A DNA stretch of 64,000 bases from Tanypteryx hageni (lineage: Eukaryota > Arthropoda > Insecta > Odonata > Petaluridae), in assembly GCA_028673005.1 (NCBI GenBank), contig CM054112.1, positions 188,808,564 to 188,872,563 of the forward strand, given 5' to 3'. The notes under the pieces were generated by a model that saw only the letters and a program-made list of their open reading frames with translations, was not told the DNA's origin and ran no database searches. A program made the translations under genes and the position numbers. This document shows, piece after piece, positions 1 to 10,879 of the stretch. Position 1 is the first letter of the stretch; every line of letters starts with the position of its first letter.

Positions 1-1735
1 AAACATAAACACTACAAACCTAGCTAACAACCACCCAAATATTAACAAATACTATCTCTCGTCTGTTCGAAATAATACGAAATGATTTTATTTTAAAGTG
101 GGTGTCCCTTTATACGAAGCACCGCCTACTTACGCATTACGAAGATGAAAAGTATCGTATTGTCACTCTGGGAGTCAATTTGCGCGCGCGCGTGCATGCG
201 TGTATATATAAAAAACGGAGATGCGGTTGAGCACACCACGTGTTCGTCTGGGCCCACGAGACTCCGGGAGAAGAGCGTTTATGTGTGTCCTGCACTTCTC
301 TCCTTCTCTCCCGCTCTCCTCTCTCCCTCCCTTCATCTTCTCTGCCGCCGTATTTTTAGAAGAAGGGAAGACTCATTTCCCGAGATCCTCCACGCCCACC
401 TCCCTCTCTCCGTCCTTCCGTTTGGATAACCTCCATCCACCCCTTCCTATGCAACCGGGGTGCTTCGATACGTATCAAGTGAATTCGTTGGATCATGTCG
501 TTTCGGGATGGAAGAATTCGGAATAAATTGTTGGTCGACTTGAACTTTACGCGCAGATTGAGTGACTTTATTGCCTCGTATGTGAGACGTGATTCCATTG
601 TTGTGTAGATGTTGTGTATCGATTGGTGACACATTTTGTTTTGCCCTGCTCTTTATGTTATGATAAGAATAATCTCCTTGTTTGATTTTAGTTTTGATGA
701 TATTTACGTGGATTCCATAATTATGGGCTCTGTATTACTTAATGACAGTTAACCAAAAACTGTTATGAACGATAAAAGCAGAAATATATCAATCATGGGA
801 CAATTGTGTTGGAGTAACTTCTACACAGACAGGCATATGCTGGAAACGTTCTGAAAAAGTAGGAGAAAAATTCTGCCATAAGCGAGTCTTCCACTTACCA
901 GGCGTATATTCTATCACTGATATACTAGGTCGTTCAATTGGAGAATGTCCCTCCAGCAAGTAGAATGCCCGGGTTCGATTCCGGGTCAAGGCAGAATTTT
1001 TCTCCTGCTTTTTCAGAATGTGTTCATCAACCAAAAGAGTTTCGAAATATTTTTGTAGGATTGCAAATTAATTCAGCCTTCGAAACACATTTGTTGAAAA
1101 TGCCATAAACATGAGATATTCATCAAACTCGGCGCCTTCATCCTTCCGAAATAAAAAAATTAGGACGAGGGCGCAGTGCGAATATATGTAACAATTCGTC
1201 ACGCAGGGCATCCTCCTCCGCGTCCGCCGCATGTTGCGTGCGGTCGACGACTCGTGTTTTTTGCGCTCGGCCGTCATCGAGTTTCGCTTGAGGAGCCACG
1301 TGCTTAAGGGGAGAATGAAGTCATACCCTCGATTTCTTGCGGGTTTATTTATCACCACAGCCTTCTATTTAGTTCTGCGCGGAAAAAAAGATTTGATAAA
1401 TTTTGCAGACCTCTGGGGTTGTAAAAATATTCGTAACGACTCGATCCGTTTTTCATTTAAACGTTACATGTAGATGTGTACTATTTGCTGAATTATTAAA
1501 TTAACAATCATTTTAGCAAGTGTTTTCCCAATTTATTTTTGTAACTGAGATTGGTATATTGTTTGATTGAACTGTACAAAACTAGCCGCTTGGGAAGTTC
1601 CTTCCCTTTGTCAGAGACCAAACTTTCACGTTTCCTTGGTACATGCACTGGTTGTTTGATACAGCGATCATAAATACGTCATCAGAGCTTCCCGTTTAAT
1701 TACCTAATGGAATTCCTTTGTCTGTTTCCTCACAG
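1..1735. other. Left flank, no gene recognised apart from a tRNA-like repeat
   Basis: No exon or conserved ORF is visible before the CH-domain exon at 1736. Positions about 295-420 are pyrimidine-rich (CTCTCC runs). A tRNA-like inverted-repeat element lies at 849-1018. The polypyrimidine tract and cacag acceptor of the first NAV exon occupy about 1715-1735. The sequence is presumably intron of the same gene, because that exon starts at an acceptor rather than at an ATG. Confidence 0.5.
849..1018 (+). repeat. tRNA-like repeat enclosed by about 28-bp inverted arms
   Basis: The left arm (849-876) and right arm (990-1018) are reverse complements with essentially one mismatch; both carry the block GGAGAAAAATTCTGCC or its complement. 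Between them, 925-992 resembles a tRNA. It has an A-box-like TAGGTCGTTCAATTGG and a near-perfect B box GGGTTCGATTCCGGG with a T-arm stem. The acceptor stem does not pair, so it is not an intact tRNA gene. It is probably a tRNA-derived SINE or MITE that can fold as one hairpin. No target duplication was found. Confidence 0.55.
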
Positions 1736-1853
1736 ATCTACACGGATTGGGCGAATCATTACCTGGAGAAGGCAAGATGTCGACGGAGGATAGCAGATCT
1801 ACAAGCAGATCTGTGCGATGGAGTCCTGCTTGCGGAGCTCATCTCATCTCTCA
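1736..1853 (+). CDS. Neuron navigator (sickie/NAV) CH-domain exon, first of two in the window
   Basis: This internal exon is 118 nt, bounded by a pyrimidine-rich tract ending tttcctcacag and by a gtgagt donor. Read from its first base it gives 39 codons plus one base. It begins IYTDWANHYLEKA and ends DGVLLAELISSL. That is the start of the calponin-homology domain of neuron navigators, where IYTDWANHYL and DGVLLAE are diagnostic. In the family this domain sits at the N terminus of long isoforms of a large cytoskeletal/AAA protein acting in axon guidance and actin/microtubule organisation; that role is family knowledge. The exon ends in phase 1 and joins 10827 in phase. The upstream coding exon and ATG are not in the window. 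Other CH proteins (parvin, smoothelin, GAS2) fit less well. Confidence 0.85.
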
Positions 1854-1878
1854 GTGAGTATCTATCCTATCTTTGAAC

Positions 1879-2112
1879 CAGGGGCGGACTGACCGTATAA
1901 ACTTTCGGTGCAAAGGGCCGGTCTGCTGAAACTAATATATTAATTATTTATCAATTAGTCATTATTTTCCATGTTAACATTTTCTCTCCAGTATATTACT
2001 TGATTTTAAATAAGATTTGATCCACTCTCCGCTAATAGTGCGATGGGAGGCGGGCTGACCGCGTGTTCTTCACAAATTACCGGGCCGTTTTATACCTCTC
2101 AGTCCGCTCCTG
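1879..2112. mobile_element. Non-autonomous hAT element (MITE), 234 bp
   Basis: It starts CAGGGGCGGACTGA and ends with the inverted partner TCAGTCCGCTCCTG (one mismatch). It is flanked by a perfect 8-bp direct repeat CTTTGAAC at 1871-1878 and 2113-2120. An 8-bp duplication with CAG...CTG termini is the hAT signature. There is no transposase coding. It starts 25 bp after the splice donor of the first CH exon. Confidence 0.9.
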
Positions 2113-3587
2113 CTTTGAACAAATGAAAATGTCAGTAAAGGCGTTGCTTTTGCGTGAATATTATTACTTACGAACAAAAGTTGATTTTTACAACAACTCT
2201 GCGATGTGTTTACATCTTTGGACATGTTCAATGAATTTTTTTCTTCTGTACGTACTTTAATTTATGGTTAAATGTTTCCACAGTTAATGATCTTAAATCT
2301 ATTTGGTACCTTCTATTATAGTTTATTTACTATTAATGTGATACAACAAGTAAGGAAGATTTTGTCATAATTAATGGGCATAAAAGGTATTTTTGAGTTA
2401 AACCCTCTAGCCCCGTCCATGGTCAAATTAAATTGATTTTCGTAAAAATACCGGTCACGATTCCAGAAAAATTTCCTGCACATTTCTCTCCAATCCCTGA
2501 TAATATGGCTGCTCTGACTTAATCAGTTGGACGTAATGAAAATATAAACGTTTTTTTCCTACGACGTATCCGCCGTAGAATTATTTTGCCGTCTACCTCC
2601 CATAGGACGAGATTAGAATATTTCACTGCCATCGCGATCAACTCGAATTTATTTTCGCGTCCACTTTTCCCTTTCGAATGCCTCACCGCGAGCTTTTTAC
2701 GACCTCTCTCATCCCTAGAGATGCTCAACTCGTGGAGAGAGAGAGAGAGAGTCCGGGAATAAGACCGGAGGAGGAAACAAAAAAGCACCGCCTCTTTCTG
2801 TATATAGAGAGAGATATATAAAGAGCGTTCAATTGAAATGAAAAAATCGTGAGTGCGAGCTTTTTAAAAGCGGTTCCGCACGTCAAACAGCGCGCGCAAT
2901 ATGGCTTTTCGAGGGTCATGAGTTTGAGAGAGAGAGAGAGAGGTTCGAGGAGCTTTATCTTCAGCGAGGCTGCGTCTAGGCGGATGCTGCAATGCCCTTC
3001 TGGTGCTCTCTCCCTTCTCTTCCCTCTCCCTCTCCACTTCTGCATACTGTACGGAGAATGAGGTCCGCCATGTGAGGAAGCGTGGGCGGAAGGAGAGCGG
3101 GGGAAGGATCGGTCCAAATGCTACTGCCCTTCCTTAACGATGTCATCCCTCTACTCCCTCCCTGGTCTCCTTCCTCTCCCTACTTCTCAGTCTCCTTCCT
3201 CTCCCTACTCCCTATTCTCCTCCCCCGCCGCCGCTAACCTTCCCTCTCGCCCCGTCTCCCGTTTTTTCCTCCCCTTTCGCATCTCTTCCCAGACGCATTT
3301 TCCCTCCCTTTCCGTTACAAACCAGCCAGCGTGGGCCACGCACTCCGTCGGGAAAATGGGGAGAAAGGAGCAAAAAATACTTAAAGGGGCGGCCGCCCTT
3401 GTGATCATGGTGTCTCTTGAAAGACTCAGGCGACCATGTGGACGCACTTTTACCTCCGTGATGGTTTGGTCATTTACCTTTTTTCGTGTGGCATATTTTA
3501 AAGGGTCCGAGGAGATATTTTCATCAAATTTTATTTTTTTTGGAAGCAGTGCTTACGCATTTATAGTAAAATTAAAATGCCCTATCT

Positions 3588-4307
3588 CAGTGTTTTCCAA
3601 TTTTTTTTCTGGTGGCGACGCCCTAAGCTACATACCAAAATTAACGCGACGCCATACATCCTCCATTTTTTCTATTTTGTACATTCGTAAGTATGTATGT
3701 TAAAAAGTATTAAAAATATGTTAAATTCATATGCGAGGGAGACAGGATATGTAATGCTGCCGTGTACGATGTTATTCATTAAAAATAAAACAATATAATA
3801 TTTTTAAACTTTTTATTTGTTTTGCTTTTAATGCGGTACAGATGCTTGCTGATAATTACATTTAGTTATAATATTGGGGTGAATGGTGGACAAATTAATG
3901 CGCGTTTCTTCCTTAAGCATTTTAAATCGTTCTCGTGACGTCTTTAGTGTTACTTACAGTATAGTACTTATAGACAGGGGCGCCCCTAGAGAGGTGTGGG
4001 GCCCGGGGCAAATCGCCTTGTGCGAGACCCTGTTAACATACACAATCAAATTTAACTTAGGCTTTCTTTGCGGTGATATCGAGGCGCGGGGCCCCCCAAA
4101 GTTCGGAGCCCGGGGCAGTCGCCCCGATTTGCTTTACGTTAGGGCTTATAGATCTTTATATATTTTTATGCAGTTTTTCTTTGTTTTTACCCTAAGAATT
4201 ATACTTTATACTAAACTTTTCTTGTACATATTTGAATACATCTCGCGACACGTCATCGCACGTAGCGAGACACTAATGTGTCGTGGCGCACAGTTTGGAA
4301 ATCACTG
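3588..4307. mobile_element. hAT element, about 720 bp, carrying a second hAT insertion
   Basis: The termini are CAGTGTTTTCCAA and, at the right, TTTGGAAATCACTG, which are imperfect inverted repeats. The flanking 8-mers are CCCTATCT (3580-3587) and CCCTAGCT (4308-4315), a duplication with one substitution, so the insertion is fairly old. No transposase is recognisable. A younger hAT MITE lies inside at 3975-4144. Confidence 0.8.
3975..4144. mobile_element. Short hAT MITE nested in an older hAT
   Basis: It is 170 bp, starts CAGGGGCGCCCC and ends TTACGTTAGGG. It is flanked by a perfect 8-bp duplication CTTATAGA (3967-3974 and 4145-4152). The interior is GC-rich, with GGCCCGGGGC-type segments at both ends that can pair. 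The right terminus has drifted from the expected CTG, so the inverted repeats are poor, but the perfect duplication fixes the ends. Confidence 0.75.
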
Positions 4308-7300
4308 CCCTAGCTAATTTACTTTATTTACAGACTCAGAATATTAATTTAGTGCCACAATAACGTTTTTCTGGGAAATAAAATTGTCAGTATTAACGGA
4401 TTTGAGTAGTAAGATCGCAGCCATCCTACGTGTAACTGAATGCGTAAAAGATTGCGTACTATCGAGGTTGTGATTCACTTGTTTTGTCCTCTCGATCGTT
4501 CAAAGATTTAATTGCACGTTCATTTTCCATAACTCGTCTTTAAATTTATTTTACTCATCTTTTGGGTGCATCTCCTTTAAATCGTTGAAAAAAACTCACT
4601 CTTGTCCGCTACTGCAAACTTCTACCAGAGATTCATGGAAATTAACGCTTAATGTCAAATCTTAACGGTAATCCTCGCGCTGCTTAAGCTGCTCTGCAAG
4701 TGATACAACTCTATTCTCGCTTTTAATGTTTCAGAACGTCACTTATAATTTTCGAGTATTGTTAGCGTGCATTATGGTTATCACGTTACATTATGCTAGA
4801 TATACAGAGGCCAAGTAGGCATATCTCTCAGATGATTTGCGAGTAACCCCTTAAGTGCGTCTACCCCACGACAAATGGAGCCTTTTACGAAGTTGTTTCG
4901 CTCGCAAAAACCTTTTAGCGCTTCCAGAAGAAAATGAGAAAATGATGAACAATAAAGTTTGCGAGGCAGGCAGCGCGGAGATGAGTGCGGTGGGTTGGGA
5001 AGAAAAAGAGAGAGAGAGCAAGAGGAGTTAGAGAAAGAGAGGGAGGAAAAACTGTTAGATAAGAATCAGAGGGTGAAGTAGAGAAGACCCCTGTATACAT
5101 TTACGCATTTTTCCCCTCTGCATTGCGAGAAGAATCAGAGGCAGAAAATGTTTACCTTAAACTTGGAATAAGCTGTTTACAAATCACGTCCTCAATGGCG
5201 AGTGTTACTAGTGCATCCGCTAGTATGTTTAACCTCCAATGCACCTGATTCACGGTACCAAGTTTTAGTGCAGCAGTACTTACAAGTATGTAAAGATGGT
5301 AGTGAAAATCAAAATATAACATTAATCTCGATTGTCTTTCAAATTAATTTTTCTCATTTCTCGAACTGATATAGCTGATATTATTTTTATTGCCTTTAAT
5401 TAGTTTTCACAATCCCTGGTAACAGAGGCAGTTAACGATTTAATTCATAATAAATTAATTCAAGTATGAATAATAACATCCCTGCGGAAATTCAAAGATA
5501 GAATTTTTTGTTTTTCGCCATGCAAATCACGTTAAAGTTATGGTCTGAAAGAAAATAAGTTCAGAAGCAGTAACGATAGATCTCTTCAGATTTTTGAAAT
5601 CTGAGAAAGGAAAATTCTTCCGACTCCTTCACGTTGTTTTGTCTACGGAACTTAGCAGCTCTTCCACAATAACACACGGCCTCGTTAAGTCGTTAAATGT
5701 CTAAAACACGGGTGGAAATATATTGCTGCAATAAAAAATACGGCCAAAATCTTACGACCTAAAAACTCAGTAGCTTAATTAAAGTCGTCGCAGAAGATTA
5801 GAAGGTAGGAGCAAGATTTCGCGGAAAGAACAAAAGGGAATTATAGTATAAAGCGAGAGTTCATCAGCCGTTAAATCAGGCGTTAAATTTACCTCTATAT
5901 TTAACAAGCACTTGTATTTGTAAGTTTAACTGTTTAAAAGGTTGTTTACAAAACATAGAAAATCGAATATTTTATAAATGGAGTGAGGATAAGGATGGGG
6001 AAGTAGAATATATGGTAAAAAGTTTAAGAGAAAAATTGAACAGTATTACACTCGACATTAACGAGATGAAATTTCGTTTTATGAATCCTAATATGTGATT
6101 TCTGATGATTTCCCGAGTATAATTTATCTCAAATGTTTCGAGAAATGTTTTAAAACTAAAAGCCGATTTTCTTTCTCCCTTTGGAAGTAGTCCTTAAAAT
6201 AGAAGTTTTCCATAAAGAGAATTTGAAATTTTGGACTTCTCTCATTACAAAACAGTCATCAGAGTCAGATATGAAAAGACTTGACGTAAGAGAACCCGGT
6301 AAAAAATATTTTTAAATGGCATTATTTAGACCGAGATGATTGTCATGAGGTAGGCAGGAGTTACAAGAACAATAGGGGAGAGCGTAGTGGAAGAGTGCAA
6401 AGTTGGAAAAGGAACGGGAAACGGGCGAAAAGAGAAAGTAGAAACGGAAGATACAAACTCAAGGAACAGTGAATGGGTGAAAGTGGAGGCAAGAGAGTAG
6501 CGAGGTGGCAAAGCGAGAAGAAACTGGTTAAAATAAGGAAAAAAAAGGAGAGAGGATGAAAGAGGCAAGGGTAACTTGGTGGAATTTATCCGTTTACGAG
6601 AAAAGGTTGAGCGGGGGAGAAAGAGAGAGAGAGAGAGGTGGGGAAGGGAGGAGAGATGGAGAGAGGGAAAGAGAAGTGAGGGACTGAGAAAGTGAATGAG
6701 TGTATAACGAGGAGGTGATGGATGCCTTAACTCCGTGAGAGACGACCAAGTGCGTGCGTGCGTGTGTGCGCGCATATAAGGGTGGCATCCGCCTCCTACC
6801 CTTTTTCTCCCATGCATCCCTTCTCCACGAATCCTTCCACTTTTCGCCCCATCCTCCACCTTTCGACCATCCACTCCTCCACCCTCTCTTCCTCCCGTAA
6901 GTGGTTTTTAAGTCCTGGGGAAAGTAGGGGTCTCGGTTTTGTGCGTGTGTGCTTACCGAAAAAGGGGACTCTGTGCATCCTTCACCCCCTCCTCCCTTTA
7001 TCCCCCTCCCCCTCGACCGCCATCTCCTCCTCGTCATTCTCCGCCCTCATTTTTTTCGTACAAGGGGTGGAGAGGGGATGAGAATGAGTGTATTTCCAAA
7101 GGGGATGAAGTAGGGTTTTTAGGGAGAGCGATGGGGAGGGAGTGCACTAGGGAGCGAGTAGATATATACACACACACACACACAACCCCGAGTCGTCTTT
7201 TCTCCTTCCGTGTCAGTCGTGTCTCCTGGTAGGATACGCCTCGGGCTCTCCCTATGCTGCTCCCTCTAAAGATATAGGGCGTGAGGGTGTGAGAAAGACT

Positions 7301-7936
7301 GGGAGGGTTGCATTCTTCAGGGGAATAGAGGGGGGCGCGGTGGAGAAGGGGGCGGACAGATAAGGGACGGGCGCGCACGACGAGGGGAGGAGGCATTGTG
7401 AGGAAAGATGGAAGAGGTGAGAGAAATAGGTGGAGCTCGGCGTTATTTTCCTTGAGGGGGTTTTTGAAGCGCGCATGAATGAAGAAAAATTGTTTCGGTA
7501 CAGGATGATGGTTTTTTTCTGAGGCGAAGAACTTCGAAGGGAAAAATGTTTATCTTCGAAATATCCGGGAGCGTATATGCGAGCGGGGATGTTTGATGCC
7601 TATGCGTTACATATCCGTAAGAAAATTCATTTTCCGAAAAATAACACATACGAGGCGGATTTGGCATTTGTTTCTTCAGAACAACAATAGGCAATACTTA
7701 TAGTTTTGGTAGTAGCTTTTTATCAAGAGATTTGGAGCGCGCGCAGGAAAAGCGACGTTCGAAAGTTCTTTTAAAAAAATAAAATCTGGATAAATTATTT
7801 TTTAAAGAGCGTTGTCGATTCGTTATACAAGGCGTCGTCGACCTATTTTTCTGACGTATCTCTTGGAGCATTTTTTTAAATAGACGCGCACCCTCAATCA
7901 CATTTTAAAGTGACAATGAAATGAATTGCACGTGTA
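4308..7936. other. Intron sequence without recognised genes
   Basis: 4308-6359 shows nothing recognisable beyond a short purine-rich stretch near 4990-5045. From about 6360 to 7470 there are alternating purine and pyrimidine blocks, annotated separately. 7470-7936 is ordinary sequence. The ORFs here, such as those near 6330-7400, are made of Ser, Leu, Pro and His residues dictated by the base skew and are not taken as genes. Confidence 0.6.
6360..7470. repeat. Alternating purine-rich and pyrimidine-rich blocks
   Basis: On the + strand about 6360-6720 is strongly purine-rich, including a GA run near 6620. About 6785-7065 is strongly pyrimidine-rich, and about 7065-7470 is purine-rich again. 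A short CA repeat sits at about 7169-7183. Opposed purine and pyrimidine blocks could pair with each other or form triplex DNA; that is inference. Confidence 0.6.
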
Positions 7937-8521
7937 CAGGGATTCCTTGTTTAACAAAAAGGGTACGTTCCTGAAAAGTGGTTCGTCGAGCAAAACTTCG
8001 CAAAACGAAATACTTTTCCTTTAAAGGCAATAAATGGATATGCATTTTGGTAACCCGAGATTACGCGTGCAGTGATACCTACTTACTTTGTATGAATTTG
8101 GGTACAGTAAATCAATGTAAATAAACAATATACATATGTATTACAGTGAGTAATAATTGAATATGATTATATAATATAACAAAAAGAAAAAAATAAGAAA
8201 AGATCTATGGGTGATGATTCACGGCTGGCCTTGAAATGTAGAAAAAATGCTTGTTCAGGAAACAAACCGTGTAATTACAGTGCGAAAATGTACATAAATA
8301 TACATCGAGTTCAACGTTCGTGTTTTTGCTAAAATACTGGGTGAAATTGTTTGCGCTGACTTGAATCTTTCGCGAACTAATTTATTTTGTAACTGATCCA
8401 CGTACCAAAAATTTCGTTATAGCAAAAATCCATTTTGCAAATCGAAAAGTGTTCTCTAATTTGCCGTTTGCGTTATAGCGAAAATTGGCAAACCGAGCGT
8501 TCCTAACTCGAGGAATTCCTG
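7937..8521. mobile_element. Pogo/Tigger-like (Tc1/mariner) non-autonomous element
   Basis: The element starts CAGGGATTCCTTG and ends with the inverted form GAGGAATTCCTG. TA lies on both sides (7935-7936 and 8522-8523), as expected for TA target-site duplication. Subterminal sequences of the type GTACGTTCCTGAAAAG and GCGAAAATTGGCAAACCGAG resemble the inverted repeats of pogo/Tigger elements. I see no DDE transposase ORF in the 585 bp. Confidence 0.7.
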
Positions 8522-9147
8522 TATTAAATATATGGTTCATGTTTATAAATATAAATATTTTTTTAAATGTGGCAAGTTTCTGTTTTTCGCGTATTTTTCA
8601 ATATTGCTCTAATGACCGTGCGTGACTTCTTAAGTGATAGAAAAACATACCTACCTTTAATTAACTTACTTACTGTTGAAAAGTTACATGAAAATGAAAA
8701 AGTATTTTTTCCATCCTGATTCTCATTTGTCGGTAAAGATGGCTCTATAAAACATAACGTTATTCGTGGTCGTAAAATTCCAGACCTTTGTTCAGAATTC
8801 ATATATGAAAGCTGAGACAAGAAGAAAAAATTCTAATTTTCAATATTTTCGCGCATCCATTTAAAGCTCTGCGTATACCCTAAGGGGAACGCATATTCCC
8901 CCTGCCGTACTTTTGTCTCCATTACATGTGCTCCGTTATTTCGATCTCTTTATTTGCCAATTAAAACCTCTATAAGCCAAATCATGCAGAGAAAATTAAA
9001 AAAATAGACATTAAAGGAAAATTAACACATTATTTTTGCCATAGATGAAATTGTCGAGAAATAATATCATATCTTGGTTACTGTTGCACAAAGTAGTTTG
9101 CATATTCTAAGACTTTTAAAACTATGTCATTAAGTATAACTAGATGA

Positions 9148-9375
9148 CAGGGCCGGCCTGAGGTACCTTAAAGCTGTGTGCTTGCTTGCCCGAGACACCA
9201 AAATTTAAGATTTTTCTGTAGATTATATGCTGAATCATCAAGCATCTTCAATGGCATTACTCTAATTTTTCCCATCTTATTACTACTTTTAAGCAGTAAT
9301 AAATAATGCAAACATATTTTCGTAAAAATCTTACAAAAAAATGGTCTTGGGAGTCAAAATTACTCAGGCCGGCAT
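9148..9375. mobile_element. Degraded hAT-like repeat
   Basis: The left end CAGGGCCGGCCTGAGG is matched by an inverted copy CTCAGGCCGGC near 9364-9374. The right terminus has decayed and no convincing 8-bp duplication is left. The interior is AT-rich and non-coding. Confidence 0.45.
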
Positions 9376-10209
9376 TAATAAAGGGTATGATTTTTAGGTT
9401 AAAACAGTAAATCGTGAAAAAGGATAAGATATCTCGTGCACTCAAGAGGTTTGGAAGGTAGTCTTCTATAAAGCTTTCTTTTATCGTAAATTTGTTTATC
9501 TTTTGTTTTTCCTACACTGAGATACCTACTTGTTGACCTTTCGAACTAAAATACCTCATACTTTGTCTCTCTTTTTTGCTTAGCTTTTCCCTTTTGTCTG
9601 TCTCCAGTCTCCCTTTCATATCTGTATCCCTACGACTGTCCCTTTAAAAGCTATTACCGAGGCGTTCTCATAAACAATGAGTTCCAGCACTGAACATTCC
9701 TGTGATTCTTCTGCTCGTTTATTTCCATTGCTGAAAAGAAATTAATAAAGAAAACCGCAAATATTATTACGCTATTATAAATCTAGTTCTTTAATACTGA
9801 TGAGGTGTCTTTTAGTTCACGTTACGTTCAAAAATACATTGAAATATTTTAGTTAACGTGTCCTACTTAAGAAACATGACTCAATAAATACACAATGGTG
9901 AAAAAACTAAAACTGCGTCATCATTATAATATTCACACACCTTGAACAATGAAAATTGTTTCCGTTAATTATCGTTTGTATCAGAGAGAACTTAGTCAAG
10001 ACAAACCGTGTCGATTGTATAAATTAACTTCAAACCTATTTCACATATAAATATTTGTTTCGTAATGGTTTGTTCGTTATAAAAGCTTGAAAATATTTAT
10101 ATATTATTTATATAATATTTATCCTTAAAAACTGCAAATATTTACTACAACCGCTACATAAGTAAGAAACATAACCACCGATGACGTCGAAATGATTTTT
10201 TCTTCTCTT

Positions 10210-10210
<1 letters not shown>

Positions 10211-10268
<58 letters not shown>

Positions 10269-10276
10269 TATATATA
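10211..10276. repeat. TA microsatellite
   Basis: Nearly uninterrupted TA dinucleotides with a single CACA interruption near 10261. Confidence 0.95.
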
Positions 10277-10342
10277 ACATTAATAATTAATCATTTAAAA
10301 TTGTGACAGATGTAGTTAACCGGTATTTGGGGTCCTTTCCTT

Positions 10343-10358
10343 CCCGGAAATTTCCGGG
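10343..10358. promoter_or_regulatory. 16-bp perfect palindrome with Rel- and STAT-like sites
   Basis: CCCGGAAATTTCCGGG is a perfect palindrome. Its centre GGAAATTTCC fits the Rel/NF-kB consensus, and the overlapping TTCCCGGAA fits the STAT consensus TTCNNNGAA. It lies in the intron about 470 bp upstream of the second CH exon. The function is inferred only from consensus matches; such sites also occur by chance. Confidence 0.25.
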
Positions 10359-10826
10359 ACTTAAACAATTTTTCCCACGCCCGTCAACCGACGACCTTTT
10401 CCTATGGAGAGAGAGAGATCGACGGAGCGTCTTTTTTGAATTGCAAATCATGCCCGGAGTTGTAAAGTCTTTAAAGCCCAGCGATATTAGCAATCTCCAT
10501 TAGAAGCACTCAAGTGGTTCCACAGTCACACTTTATGGAGCCATGTGGCAAGTCTCTTTGCCTACGCGACGGCCATTCGGTGCATGGCGGACGGATGCAA
10601 GCCTTTTACGCCTTATGCTTTTTATAGAGAAAGAGAGAGAGAATTGTTTGTTTTCTTCGGCTGCGTGTTCAATGAGCACTCCGCAGAGCGGGATGGAAGG
10701 GAAAAAAATTCGTGGGTGACGTGACGGTATTCCGGACAGATCGCGCCTTAAAACGATTAAAATACGGGCTGGAGGTGTGTGGCGACCCTTTCGATACTCA
10801 TGCTTCTTTGTGTTCTTTCATTTCAG

Positions 10827-10879
10827 CAAATCAAAAAGTGCCGGACATCAACAAGAAGCCGAAAACCTCGTCGCAAATG
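10827..10879 (+). CDS. Neuron navigator (sickie/NAV) CH-domain exon, second of two in the window
   Basis: This 53-nt exon lies between an acceptor ending ttctttcatttcag and the donor gtgagt. The last A of the previous exon plus CA gives Thr, and the frame continues with 17 codons including VPDINKKPKTSSQM. This matches the conserved CH segment of neuron navigators (a D-I/L-x-x-K-P-K-x-x-x-Q-M pattern). The exon is far too short for ORF finding and is supported by splice signals, phase and family match. It ends after a complete codon (phase 0). About half of the CH domain is covered so far; the following segment, normally ending LSRYKQ-like, was not found downstream in this window. Confidence 0.85.

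Larger units (their letters stand above)
1854..10826 (+). other. NAV/sickie intron, about 9 kb, phase 1
   Basis: The donor is gtgagt and the acceptor is a pyrimidine tract ending ttctttcatttcag; both are strong. The intron holds a hAT MITE (1879-2112), a nested hAT pair (3588-4307), GA/CT-rich blocks (6360-7470), a pogo-like element (7937-8521), a degraded hAT-like repeat (9148-9375) and a TA tract (10211-10276). The stretch 2113-3587 contains GA microsatellites near 2733 and 2931 and a pyrimidine-rich block at about 2995-3310. In 4308-6359 and 8522-10210 I see only unremarkable AT-rich sequence. Confidence 0.8.

Noticed and set aside
925..992. Functional tRNA gene
   Set aside because: Good A- and B-box resemblance, but the acceptor stem does not pair and the segment lies inside an inverted-repeat element.
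6326..7396. Overlapping 100-180-residue ORFs on both strands
   Set aside because: Composition follows the purine/pyrimidine skew; no family, no splice context.
9160..9200. LKAV-like peptide as the missing third CH exon
   Set aside because: It lies upstream of the second exon, inside a degraded hAT-like repeat, without splice sites or the expected FFxLSRYKQ continuation.
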